Part shown: positions 1 through 7,724 of the stretch, piece by piece
How positions within the stretch are numbered: the first letter of the stretch is position 1
How the letters are laid out: each line of letters begins with the position of its first letter
Assembly: GCA_027038235.1 (NCBI GenBank)
Contig: JALVXV010000036.1
Coordinates: forward strand, 1 to 17,690
Reading direction: 5' to 3'
Length of the DNA stretch: 17,690 bases
Source of the DNA: Campylobacterales bacterium
GTDB taxonomy: Bacteria > Campylobacterota > Campylobacteria > Campylobacterales > JALSKU01
The notes under the pieces: model-generated
Database searches by the model: none
Told to the model about the DNA's origin: nothing
The model's input: the letters and a program-made list of their open reading frames with translations, nothing else
Program-made: the position numbers and the translations under genes

Positions 1-1263
1 ACACTTTTAAAATATTTTGAAGAGAATCCTATAGAAGCTAAGATCATAATGGAAAAGGCTATTTCAGCTGCAAGGGGAAGAGAAGCTGCTAAAAAAGCTA
101 GAGATTTAACTAGAAGAAAAGATGCTATGAGTGTAGGTACACTTCCTGGAAAATTAGCTGATTGTCAAAGCAAGGATGCAACTATAAGTGAACTTTATCT
201 TGTTGAGGGAGATAGTGCTGGAGGTAGTGCTAAACAGGGAAGAGATAGAGTATTTCAAGCTATACTTCCACTAAAAGGTAAGATATTAAATGTTGAAAAA
301 AGTAGAATTGATAAGATACTAAAGTCTGATGAGATAAAAAATATGATAACAGCTTTAGGATGTGGAATAGGAGAGGATTTTAACTCTGAGAAGCTAAGGT
401 ATCACAAGATCATTATCATGACCGATGCTGATGTGGATGGAAGTCATATCCAAACACTTCTTTTGACATTTTTATTTAGATATTTAAGACCTTTGGTAGA
501 AGAGGGATTTGTTTATATCGCTCAACCTCCGCTTTACAGATATAAAAAGGGTAAAAAAGAGATATATCTAAAAGATAACAAAGCTATGAGTGAATTTCTT
601 ATAGAAACAGGTATCCAAAGTATGGAATTTGAAGGTATCGGTCTAAAAGATGCGATAGAATTTTTTAAAATAGTTGCAGCTTATGATAATATATTAAAAG
701 AGTTGGAAAAGAGATTTTCTATGATAGAGGTGATAAGATATATGATAGAAAATCCAAATATCATAAAAAATGATAATAAAAAACTATATAAGATCATAGA
801 AAAGTTTGTAAATGGTTTGGGGTATAATATCTTAAATAGCTTTGTAAATGATGAAGAGATACACCTTTTTATACAGACTAAAGATGGACTTGAAGAGTTA
901 GTTATAGATGATAATCTTTTTACAAATCCTCTATATGAAGAGGCTTTATATATTCATTCTAAAATAAAAGAGAGAGATAATGGTATATTTGGTGATAGAG
1001 ATCTTATAGATATACTTAAAGAGATAGAAAAAAATGCTAAAAAAGGTGCCTATATACAAAGGTATAAAGGTCTTGGTGAAATGAATCCAGAACAGCTTTG
1101 GGAGACTACAATGAATCCACAAAATAGAAGACTTTTAAAGGTAAAAGTGGATGATTTTGAAGTTGCTAGTGAAACCTTTTCTTTGTTTATGGGTGATGAG
1201 GTAGAGCCTAGAAGAAATTATATTCAAAAACATGCAAAAGATGTAAAACATTTGGATGTCTGA
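1..1263 (+). CDS. gyrB: DNA gyrase subunit B, 3' part (5' end outside window)
   Basis: This is the ATPase subunit of DNA gyrase, which works with GyrA to introduce negative supercoils. The reading frame is open from base 1, and codons before the first ATG at 49 already read as GyrB (LLKYFEENP, then ARGREAAKKARDLTRRK), so the gene is cut by the window edge and does not start at 49. The TOPRIM part is clear: YLVEGDSAGGSAKQGRDR, then KGKILNVEKSR, then the metal-binding MTDADVDGSHI. The C-terminal block QRYKGLGEMNPEQLWETTM and the ending HLDV are typical. About 420 residues are present of the roughly 770 usual for the family. The stop (1261-1263) shares one base with the next start, so the two genes are translationally linked. 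Identification is certain. Confidence 0.98.
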   Translation, partial: TLLKYFEENPIEAKIIMEKAISAARGREAAKKARDLTRRKDAMSVGTLPGKLADCQSKDATISELYLVEGDSAGGSAKQGRDRVFQAILPLKGKILNVEKSRIDKILKSDEIKNMITALGCGIGEDFNSEKLRYHKIIIMTDADVDGSHIQTLLLTFLFRYLRPLVEEGFVYIAQPPLYRYKKGKKEIYLKDNKAMSEFLIETGIQSMEFEGIGLKDAIEFFKIVAAYDNILKELEKRFSMIEVIRYMIENPNIIKNDNKKLYKIIEKFVNGLGYNILNSFVNDEEIHLFIQTKDGLEELVIDDNLFTNPLYEEALYIHSKIKERDNGIFGDRDLIDILKEIEKNAKKGAYIQRYKGLGEMNPEQLWETTMNPQNRRLLKVKVDDFEVASETFSLFMGDEVEPRRNYIQKHAKDVKHLDV

Positions 1264-2675
1264 TGCTTTATAGTGAAAATAAGGAGAGAGAAAATCGTTT
1301 TATTCTCTCCTTAAAGATTGCAATTCCATTTTTATCTATAATTATATTTATTTTGATTATTGTTATAACCGATATAAATATAAAAGAGCTTTTAAAAAAT
1401 AATATAATTGCCTTTTTGATTATAACTTTTATATATATTTACTATATTTTATATCAAATATATATGGCTTTTGAGACTTCACTTATCGATAATATTACAA
1501 AAACATTTTCAAGGGATTATATATTAAAAATTATTGATAAAGAGAAAAAAAATGACAATTTTTTGGTTATTTTACTTAAGATAACAAATATTGAAGATAT
1601 AAATGATAGATATGGACTTAAAAAAACAGATAAGATACTATATGAATTTGCCAATAAAATAGACAATTTTTTTGTAAAACAGGGTTTTAAAAATATTAAG
1701 ATAGGTCATATTGTAGGTGGAAGTTTTATATTTACATTAAAAGCTAATGAAAAAAGAGTAAATCATTTAATAAGACAGTTTATTAATAGGATAGAAAATG
1801 AACAAATTGATAATATATTTTTAAAAATTATCTACTCTATTGTTGAAAGTGATAGTGAAAATAGTAGTAAAGAGTTATTGATTTCACTTCAAGAAAAATT
1901 AAAATGTGATATAAATGAGAGAAGAAATAGTAGAAGATTAAGTATAAGGGTAAATGAGTTTGAAAATTTGATAATGTCTCTTATAGAGGAGAAAAAGTTT
2001 GATTTTAGATATCAGCCTATTTTAAATATCAATCTAAAAGAGATAGATATATATGAGTTATTGGTAAAATTAAATTCAAAAAAATATGGAAAGATTTCTC
2101 AAAATCAATTTATCTCTGTTGTTAATAGGATTGGGTATGAGTTAAAATTTGATATTATTTTAGTTGAAGAGATATTTAAGATAGTTTCAAAATATAAAGA
2201 TAAAAAGATATCTATCAACATATCATCATACTCTATTAGAAATAGTGAATTTTTACATAAAGTAGAGAAGTTACTTACTCAATATAATATACAAAAAGAG
2301 CAAATTATTTTTGAAATAAGTGCAAATAGCTCTCTAAATGATGTTATAAAATTGGGTGAAAATATAAATATTTTAAGAGATTTAGGTATCTTGATAGCTA
2401 TCGATAATTTTGGAGTTGATAATACATCCTTTAAATATATAAAAAATATAAATTTTGATATGGTCAAATTTGACATTGAGTATTCTAAAAAATATAAAGA
2501 TAAAAAATATATGCAGATATTAAAAGCATTTATATCTATCTTTAAAGATTTAGATGTAAAAACTGTTATCAAATTTGTAGAGGATGAAAAAAGTTATAAT
2601 TTTTTTAAAGATTTGGGTATTGATTATATTCAGGGGTTTATTGTAGGAAAACCAGTAAAGGAGATTGTTAAGTGA
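1263..2675 (+). CDS. Membrane GGDEF-EAL domain protein, probably inactive in both domains
   Basis: This is a 470-residue protein with two predicted membrane helices (about residues 17-36 and 47-68), a GGDEF-like domain (about 77-215) and an EAL-like domain (about 235-468). The GGDEF signature is eroded to GGSF, so diguanylate cyclase activity is unlikely. In the EAL domain the metal ligands E265 (ELL), N319 (SINIS), E351 (FEIS), D381 and K402, and Q457 (QGF), are kept. The second aspartate of the DDFG motif is N382, and the usual AEGVE motif reads IKFVE, so the first glutamate is K437. In well-studied EAL enzymes that glutamate is the catalytic base. A c-di-GMP binding or protein-interaction role is therefore more likely than c-di-GMP hydrolysis. 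The start overlaps the gyrB stop by one base, and the end overlaps queF. The name is secure; loss of activity is inferred. Confidence 0.88.
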   Translation: MLYSENKERENRFILSLKIAIPFLSIIIFILIIVITDINIKELLKNNIIAFLIITFIYIYYILYQIYMAFETSLIDNITKTFSRDYILKIIDKEKKNDNFLVILLKITNIEDINDRYGLKKTDKILYEFANKIDNFFVKQGFKNIKIGHIVGGSFIFTLKANEKRVNHLIRQFINRIENEQIDNIFLKIIYSIVESDSENSSKELLISLQEKLKCDINERRNSRRLSIRVNEFENLIMSLIEEKKFDFRYQPILNINLKEIDIYELLVKLNSKKYGKISQNQFISVVNRIGYELKFDIILVEEIFKIVSKYKDKKISINISSYSIRNSEFLHKVEKLLTQYNIQKEQIIFEISANSSLNDVIKLGENINILRDLGILIAIDNFGVDNTSFKYIKNINFDMVKFDIEYSKKYKDKKYMQILKAFISIFKDLDVKTVIKFVEDEKSYNFFKDLGIDYIQGFIVGKPVKEIVK

Positions 2676-3061
2676 GATATGGTGAAAAAGAGATAAAAGA
2701 GTTTGATATAACAAAAGAGGAAAACTTTTGGCCAAATAATCATAAAAACAGCTATACTATTAAGATAACTTTGCCTGAATTTATGTGTAGATGTCCAAGA
2801 AGTGGATATCCAGATTTTGCAACTATCTATCTTGAGTATATCCCAAATAAAAAGGTAGTAGAGTTAAAAGCTATAAAACTCTATATAAACTCTTTTATGG
2901 ATAGATATATCTCTCATGAAGATAGTATAAATGAGATTTTTAATACCTTATATAGTTTATTAGAGCCAAAATATATGAAAATAGTTGGGGATTTTAATCC
3001 AAGAGGCAATGTCCATACTGTCATAGAGAGAGAAGAAGATGTTAGATGTAAAATTAATTGA
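2672..3061 (+). CDS. queF: NADPH-dependent 7-cyano-7-deazaguanine reductase QueF (short type)
   Basis: QueF reduces the nitrile preQ0 to the amine preQ1 in queuosine biosynthesis, using NADPH. The protein has 129 residues, the size of the short, single-domain (Bacillus-type) QueF. The active-site block is CPRSGYPDFA, with the thioimide-forming cysteine at about C41 and the acid at D48. The QueF signature follows as ELKAIKLYINSF (64-75), then the SHE motif (E83), and the C-terminal PRGNVHTVIERE. The start is GTG at 2672, inside the stop region of the upstream gene (GTGA overlap), with an AAGGAG ribosome site at 2658-2663 eight bases before it. No ATG upstream or nearby is in frame. The 3' end overlaps the next gene by 23 bases, so the three genes from 1263 form a tightly packed unit. 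Confidence 0.96.
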   Translation: MRYGEKEIKEFDITKEENFWPNNHKNSYTIKITLPEFMCRCPRSGYPDFATIYLEYIPNKKVVELKAIKLYINSFMDRYISHEDSINEIFNTLYSLLEPKYMKIVGDFNPRGNVHTVIEREEDVRCKIN

Positions 3062-4244
3062 GTACTTTTTTACAGCTGCTTCTATCCAAAGATGGAATGA
3101 TTATCCAAGGATGATAGAGTTAGTTGAACTTGATAAACAGGCTCATAAATTTATCATAGCATACTTTATAGCAAAGTTAGAAGATAGTGTTGATTATAGA
3201 GCTTTGATTGAGGCAGGTATTTTTGAATTTTTAAGAAGAGTTGTTGTAACTGATATTAGACCAGATGTCTTTCACAAAGCTTTGATGCAAAAAAAAGATG
3301 AGATAAACTCTTGGGTTATTAAAAACTTAAAAGATTCTATAAAAGATATAGATAATGGTAATTTTTTAAAGAGATTTGAAGAGTATCTATTAAATGATAA
3401 GCTCTATAAAAAAGAGAGATTTATTTTAAAAGCTGCATCATATCTTGCTACAAAGTGGGAGTTTTCTATCATCTATCAAACAAGTTCATTCTTAAGTGAT
3501 ATAGATAAAACAAAAGTTGCAGTTGAAGAGGAGATAGAGGATTATTATGAACTTATAGGAGTAAGAAAGATTGCTCTTGGAAAAAAATTAGCCCACCTTA
3601 TAGATATAAGTGGAAGACTTAGATTTCAAAAAAGATGGGCTCAAACTCCACGAATCCCAAATACCTCTGTCTTAGGACATATGCTAATAGTCGCATTTTT
3701 GGGATATTTTTACTCCTTAGAGATAGAAGCTTGTTCAAAAAGGGTGGAAAATAACTTTTTTTGTGCCCTGTTTCATGATCTACCTGAAGCTCTTACTAGA
3801 GATATAATTTCACCTGTTAAATACTCTGTAAGTGGACTTGATGATATTATTAGTGAGTATGAGATAAGAAAAATTGAGGATGAAATACTTCCTCTTGTAC
3901 CAAATAGTTTTAAAGAGGAGTTTAAATATATCCTTGGAATATTTGATGGTAAGAAGGATGAATTTGCAAATAAAATAAAACATGAAGGGATAATAAAAGA
4001 GGTAAAAGAGACAAAAGATTATAATGAAGATAGATTTCATACAATAGATGGTAAAGCTTTAAAAGCTTGTGATAGAGTAGCAGCTTTTATAGAGGCGACT
4101 CTCTCTATATCTTATGGGGTTAAATCAAAAGAGTTAATTAGTGGAAAAAAAGAGATAGTAAAAAGATTGAGACAAAATCACACAATTAATGGAGTAAATT
4201 TTTATAAACTAGCAACTGATATAGAGGAGTATTTTAAAGAGTAA
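3039..4244 (+). CDS. HD-domain phosphohydrolase, YfbR-like, with a degenerate second HD half
   Basis: The C-terminal half (about residues 190-355) is an HD metal-dependent phosphohydrolase. H214 lies in LGHMLIVA, H246-D247 in FHDLPEALTRDIISPVK, and D345 in KACDRVAAF. The HDxxEALTRDIxxPVK block resembles the 5'-deoxynucleotidase YfbR, whose motif reads HDASEVLTGDLPTPVK. A role in nucleotide hydrolysis is thus plausible, but the substrate is not shown. The N-terminal half looks like an eroded copy of the same fold. RWNDYPR (18-24) matches RWAQTPR (199-205), H36 matches H214, and VVTDIRPDV (69-77) matches LTRDIISPV (252-260), but the HD pair is replaced by E-F. The ATG start lies within queF and gives a 23-base overlap. 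The stop is one base from the 3' end of the convergent SRP RNA gene. It is one of the larger HD proteins of this type. Confidence 0.85.
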   Translation: MLDVKLIEYFFTAASIQRWNDYPRMIELVELDKQAHKFIIAYFIAKLEDSVDYRALIEAGIFEFLRRVVVTDIRPDVFHKALMQKKDEINSWVIKNLKDSIKDIDNGNFLKRFEEYLLNDKLYKKERFILKAASYLATKWEFSIIYQTSSFLSDIDKTKVAVEEEIEDYYELIGVRKIALGKKLAHLIDISGRLRFQKRWAQTPRIPNTSVLGHMLIVAFLGYFYSLEIEACSKRVENNFFCALFHDLPEALTRDIISPVKYSVSGLDDIISEYEIRKIEDEILPLVPNSFKEEFKYILGIFDGKKDEFANKIKHEGIIKEVKETKDYNEDRFHTIDGKALKACDRVAAFIEATLSISYGVKSKELISGKKEIVKRLRQNHTINGVNFYKLATDIEEYFKE

Positions 4245-4245
4245 A

Positions 4246-4354
4246 GCACTTCTCCTCAGATGGCTGCGGCACATAAATATATAGGGTGCTCTGCTGCGTT
4301 CCCGCCCTGAAGCATTGTCCTATAGATCTATTGCACAGGTCTGAAGAGAAGCAC
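4246..4354 (-). ncRNA. ffs: Signal recognition particle 4.5S RNA
   Basis: Read on the minus strand, bases 4309-4291 give CAGGGCGGGAACGCAGCAG. This matches the SRP RNA helix 8 core (CAGG-C-GGAA-G-AGCAG in E. coli 4.5S RNA), with a GGAA tetraloop at 4302-4299 closed by G-C pairs and the conserved asymmetric AGCAG side. The two ends pair with each other: 4354-4340 with 4260-4246 gives 15 continuous pairs if G-U pairs are allowed. The wobble positions would be C-A mismatches on the plus strand, which fixes the RNA strand. The length of about 109 nt fits a bacterial small SRP RNA without an Alu domain. A TATAAT box lies just upstream. A short U stretch follows the terminal helix and may end transcription. 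The RNA binds Ffh and targets membrane proteins. It is tail-to-tail with the HD-domain gene, one base from its stop. Confidence 0.93.
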
Positions 4355-4358
4355 TGTA

Positions 4359-4364
4359 ATTATA
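4359..4364 (-). promoter_or_regulatory. -10 box of the ffs promoter
   Basis: The minus strand reads TATAAT here, followed by six bases and then the G at 4354, which is the first base of the terminal helix of the SRP RNA. The distance is right for a sigma-70 -10 element. The corresponding -35 region (about 4382-4387) would fall on the start codon of the divergent plus-strand gene and shows no good consensus, as is common in Campylobacterota promoters. Confidence 0.75.
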
Positions 4365-4381
4365 TCAAAAAAGAGGTTAAT

Positions 4382-4837
4382 GTGATATTAAAAAAGATAA
4401 AAAATAGTATCTACTCCTTTTTTAGAGAGTTTCTTGTTTTTCATCATAGCTCACTAGAGTTTCGTGCAAAACTTTTAGCTTCAATGATAAGTGTAAAAAG
4501 TAGCATTGATGAGTGTGAAAAAGATACATTAAAGAGCATTGCAAAAGAGATATATAAAGATGATGAAAATAGAGCTGAGATTCTTATCAATACGACTTTA
4601 GAGTATGTTAAAAAAGTTATAGAGATGAATGGGTTGTATGTGGATGATTTGATACTTGATATTGATAAAAGTTTAAAAAAATATCCAAAATTTTACAAAA
4701 AAATTGATTTGAAAAAATTAGAAAAATTTTTAAAGTGTAAAGCTACTACTGAAGAGAAACTTTTAAGGCTTAGAATAGTTGAATATTTCAAAAAAGAGTT
4801 GGAATATAAAGGTCTTTTAAAAGATGAAAATAGTTAA
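4382..4837 (+). CDS. Small helical protein of unknown function
   Basis: This is a 151-residue protein that I do not recognise with confidence. It starts at GTG 4382, with GAGG at 4373-4376 five bases upstream. The open frame extends back to an ATG at 4286, but that stretch lies across the SRP RNA gene on the other strand and codes cysteine-rich, non-conserved-looking residues, so it is not used. The ATG at 4380 is followed at once by a stop. The protein is charged and appears all-helical, with no signal peptide or membrane helix. The segment FRAKLLASMISVKSSIDECE with following helices is faintly like TerB/DnaJ-cochaperone helical proteins, which is a guess. It overlaps the histidine kinase gene by 14 bases, so it is probably cotranscribed with the two-component system. 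Confidence 0.65.
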   Translation: MILKKIKNSIYSFFREFLVFHHSSLEFRAKLLASMISVKSSIDECEKDTLKSIAKEIYKDDENRAEILINTTLEYVKKVIEMNGLYVDDLILDIDKSLKKYPKFYKKIDLKKLEKFLKCKATTEEKLLRLRIVEYFKKELEYKGLLKDENS

Positions 4838-7025
4838 AAGTTTTCTTCTTTTTCTTCTTTTTACTATCTCTCTTTTCTCCTATGATAGATACAATATTTT
4901 AGTACTTCACTCCTATCATAAAGGTTATAAATGGAGTGATGATATTTCACAAGCGATAGAGGATAATTTTAAAGATAATCCAAGTATCAATATAACCACA
5001 CTCTATATGGATGCTAAAAGGATAGAAAATGACTCATATTATGATAAATTGTATGAGCTTTATAAAGAGGAGTTTAAATATACTACATTTGATGTCATTA
5101 TAGCAGTTGACAATAATGCACTTGAATTTTTGACAAAATATAGAGATAAAATTTTTCAAAATAGTGATATAGTATTTTGTGGTATCAATAACTTTAGTCA
5201 AAAGATGATAAATTTTCCAAATTTTAGATATAGAGTAACAGGAGTTGTAGAAAATGTTGATATAAAAAAAAATATAGAGTTGATTACCAAAATGATTCCA
5301 TATCTCAATAAAATACTCATCATTAGTGATGAGTCAAAAAGTGGTCTTAGTATCAAAAAAGATATATTTAAAATCATGAAAAACTACTTTTATCTTAACT
5401 ATGAGTATCTTGATATGTTTGATTTACAAGGTATTAAAAAAATTGTCAAATCACTTAAAAAACATGATGCTATCTTGTATGTTTTTCACCAAAGAGATAA
5501 ATCTGGAAAATATTTTACATATAAAGACTCATTAAAGGAGGTTTCATCTGTTAGTAAAGTTCCAATTTTTGGTCTTTGGGATTTTGATATGGGGTATGGG
5601 ATAGTAGGAGGGGCACTTCTAAATGGATACTCTCAAGGTCAAGAGGCTGCAAAGATGGTAAAAAGGATTTTAAATGGAGTTGAGCCTAAAAATATCCCTA
5701 TTTTAACAAAAAGTACTTCAAAATATATTTTTGATTATAATTTATTAAAAAAATACCAACTAAAGATACCAAAAGAGATAGAGGGTGAGGCTTTGATCTT
5801 AAATCAACCAAAATCTATCTACGAAGAGCATAAAAATATTATTTGGATATTTAGTTTAGTTTTATTATTTTTAATGTTAGTAAGTATTATTTTGCTTGTG
5901 AATATCGCCAAAAAAAACAGAGCAGAAAAGAGACTTCAAGAGCAGTTAAAATTTTTAGAAGTTTTGATAGAGACTATTCCAAACCCTATCTTTTACAAAG
6001 ATAAATCTGGGAAATATTTAGGATGTAATAAGGCTTATGCCCAGTTTATAGGTGTAGAAAAAGAGAAAATTATAGGAAAAACAAGCTATACATTTTTTAC
6101 AAATTTTGTAGCAAGTCAAAATACTAAAAGAGATCAAGAGCTACTTAACTCACTAAAAAATGATATCTATGAGACAACACTCTACTCAAAGGATGGAAAA
6201 TTTGCAAAACAGGTTATCATAAGTAAAGCCCCCTTCTATCTTAGTGATAATAGTGTAGGAGGAATTGTATGTGTTATAGATGATATTACTGAAGTTACTC
6301 AACAAAAACAGCTCTTAAATCAACAGGCAAAACTGGCTGAAATGGGTGATATGGTTGCAGCTATTGCCCATCAATGGAATGAGCCTTTAGTAGAGCTTTC
6401 AGCTATTGTTCAAGATTTGCAAATGAACTTTTTAGATGGTAGCATTGATAAAGATCAAGTTGAAGAGTTTGTAAAAGACTCCATGGTACAGATACAATAT
6501 ATGTCAAATACTATAAAAGATTTTAGAAATTTTTTAAAACCTACAAAAAAGAAGAAACTATTCTCTTTGCAAAAGGCTTTTAAAGAGATTTATGAAATTA
6601 TAGGAAAACAGATATTTTATGCTAATATTGAGTTAAATTTTATAGTTGATAATAAAATAGATGATATCATGATATATGGCTATGAAAATGAGTTTAAACA
6701 GGTTTTACTAAATCTTATAAATAATGCTAAATCAAAAATAATCAATCTAAAACAAAAAAATAAAAAATTTCTCCTTCAAATAGTAGCATCCAAAAAAGAG
6801 AGTATTATAGTAAAGGTTAGAGATAATGCTGGTCATATAGATAAAAATATTATAGAGTCAATATTTGACCCCTATTTTACTACCAAAAAAGATGGTACAG
6901 GTCTTGGACTTTATGTAGCAAAAATTATTATAGAGGATAAAATGCAAGGTAAAATTAGTGTTCAAAATGTAGCTAGTGATATAGTAGAATTTACCTTAGA
7001 GTTGCCAAAGAGTAAGGATATTTAG
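4824..7025 (+). CDS. Sensor histidine kinase with periplasmic substrate-binding-like sensor and PAS domain
   Basis: This is a 733-residue kinase. An N-terminal signal or anchor (about 1-19, MKIVKSFLLFLLFTISLFS) precedes a periplasmic domain (about 22-330) of the ABC-transporter substrate-binding type (YNILVLHSYHKGYKWSDDI, and GLWDFDMGYGIVGGALLNGY). One membrane helix follows at about 339-362. The cytoplasmic part has a PAS domain (about 378-498: IPNPIFYKDKSGKYLGCNKA), a dimerisation and phosphoacceptor region with H516 in AHQWNEPL, and a HATPase domain (N-box NLINNAKSKI, G1 box DNAGHI, F box FDPYFTTKKDGTGLGLYVAK). The form HQWNEPL resembles the HQWRQPL box common in this phylum. It overlaps the upstream gene by 14 bases and abuts its response regulator. 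From context it probably senses the acid imported by the TRAP system downstream; the ligand is not shown by the sequence. Confidence 0.92.
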   Translation: MKIVKSFLLFLLFTISLFSYDRYNILVLHSYHKGYKWSDDISQAIEDNFKDNPSINITTLYMDAKRIENDSYYDKLYELYKEEFKYTTFDVIIAVDNNALEFLTKYRDKIFQNSDIVFCGINNFSQKMINFPNFRYRVTGVVENVDIKKNIELITKMIPYLNKILIISDESKSGLSIKKDIFKIMKNYFYLNYEYLDMFDLQGIKKIVKSLKKHDAILYVFHQRDKSGKYFTYKDSLKEVSSVSKVPIFGLWDFDMGYGIVGGALLNGYSQGQEAAKMVKRILNGVEPKNIPILTKSTSKYIFDYNLLKKYQLKIPKEIEGEALILNQPKSIYEEHKNIIWIFSLVLLFLMLVSIILLVNIAKKNRAEKRLQEQLKFLEVLIETIPNPIFYKDKSGKYLGCNKAYAQFIGVEKEKIIGKTSYTFFTNFVASQNTKRDQELLNSLKNDIYETTLYSKDGKFAKQVIISKAPFYLSDNSVGGIVCVIDDITEVTQQKQLLNQQAKLAEMGDMVAAIAHQWNEPLVELSAIVQDLQMNFLDGSIDKDQVEEFVKDSMVQIQYMSNTIKDFRNFLKPTKKKKLFSLQKAFKEIYEIIGKQIFYANIELNFIVDNKIDDIMIYGYENEFKQVLLNLINNAKSKIINLKQKNKKFLLQIVASKKESIIVKVRDNAGHIDKNIIESIFDPYFTTKKDGTGLGLYVAKIIIEDKMQGKISVQNVASDIVEFTLELPKSKDI

Positions 7026-7670
7026 ATGAAGATACTACTACTAGAAGATAATAAAAGACTTAATAGAATTATTACTAAAAGATTGATATTGGAGGATTTT
7101 GAGGTTGATTCCTTTTTTGATGGGCAAAAGGCTTTTGAAGCAGTTGGGAATGGATATAGCTGTTATATTCTTGATATAAATGTACCAAATATAGATGGGG
7201 TAGAGATACTTAAAAATATAAGAGAGTATTTTCCAAATGTACCAGTTATTATCATTAGCTCTACAGTTGAACTAGAGATGATAAAAGATGCCTATGATAT
7301 TGGGTGTGATGATTATATAAAAAAGCCATTTTTTATCGATGAATTGATTATAAAGATAAAAAAATTATGTAATATCGATAAAAATATTATCAAAATAGAT
7401 GAACACTTTTATTATGATATAAAAGAGCATTCACTCTATAAAGATGGAAAAAAACTAGAACTTTCAAAAAAAGAGAAACTACTTTTAGAGCTATTTGTAA
7501 GTTACAATGGCAAACTTGTAACTTATGAGAGAATAGAGAGTTTTGTATGGGAGGGGGAGCTAACTACAATTGACTCCATAAGAGCACTAGTAAAGAGAGT
7601 TAGAAAAAAACTTCCAAAAAATTGTATAAAAACAGAAATTAATCAAGGATATAGATTTTTTGTCATATAG
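7026..7670 (+). CDS. OmpR-family response regulator
   Basis: This is a 214-residue regulator with a receiver domain (1-118) and a winged-helix DNA-binding domain (about 135-213). Receiver residues are intact: E7-D8, phosphoacceptor D50 in ILDINVPNIDG, S78 in PVIIISS, and K100 in KKPF. The C-terminal part shows the Trans_reg_C pattern (LSKKEKLLLELFVSYNGKLV, then TIDSIRALVKRVRKKL, then NQGYRFFV). The ATG directly follows the stop of the histidine kinase, so the two form a cognate pair. Immediately downstream, overlapping its own last codons, is a two-unit direct repeat (7661-7680) in front of dctP. That spacing suits OmpR-type dimers, so the TRAP-lut operon is the likely target. Confidence 0.94.
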   Translation: MKILLLEDNKRLNRIITKRLILEDFEVDSFFDGQKAFEAVGNGYSCYILDINVPNIDGVEILKNIREYFPNVPVIIISSTVELEMIKDAYDIGCDDYIKKPFFIDELIIKIKKLCNIDKNIIKIDEHFYYDIKEHSLYKDGKKLELSKKEKLLLELFVSYNGKLVTYERIESFVWEGELTTIDSIRALVKRVRKKLPKNCIKTEINQGYRFFVI

Positions 7671-7680
7671 ATGTCATATA
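7661..7680 (+). promoter_or_regulatory. Candidate response-regulator operator (two TGTCATATA direct repeats)
   Basis: TGTCATATA occurs at 7661-7669 and again at 7672-7680. The repeat distance is 11 bases, close to one helical turn, as in OmpR/PhoB-type sites. The first copy includes the last two codons and the stop of the response regulator gene. A TAAAAT box at 7688-7693 lies just downstream, so the repeats would cover the -35 position, as expected of an activator site. Assignment to the adjacent regulator is inferred from position and geometry. Confidence 0.55.
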
Positions 7681-7687
7681 AAAGTGC

Positions 7688-7693
7688 TAAAAT
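7688..7693 (+). promoter_or_regulatory. Possible -10 box of the dctP promoter
   Basis: TAAAAT lies eight bases after the TGTCATATA direct repeat and 37 bases before the dctP start codon. No -35 consensus is visible, which is compatible with an activator-dependent promoter. It is a single-base variant of the TATAAT consensus in AT-rich DNA, so support is modest. Confidence 0.4.
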
Positions 7694-7724
7694 TATCACA
7701 AACAAATTTTTAAAAGGAGTTTAT

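Noticed and set aside
4291..4360. SRP RNA read on the plus strand, because CAGGTCTGAAGAGAAGCA (4336-4353) also looks like a core
   Set aside because: The terminal helix has C-A mismatches on that strand, the loop would not be GGAA, and the better core, the all-paired ends and the promoter are on the minus strand.
4286..4381. Upstream extension of the small hypothetical gene starting at ATG 4286
   Set aside because: It lies across the SRP RNA gene on the other strand, gives cysteine-rich residues with no ribosome site, and a good GAGG-GTG start exists at 4382.
7671..7724. Longer DctP start at ATG 7671
   Set aside because: It places 18 residues in front of a complete signal peptide and has no ribosome site; AAAAGGAG precedes ATG 7725.
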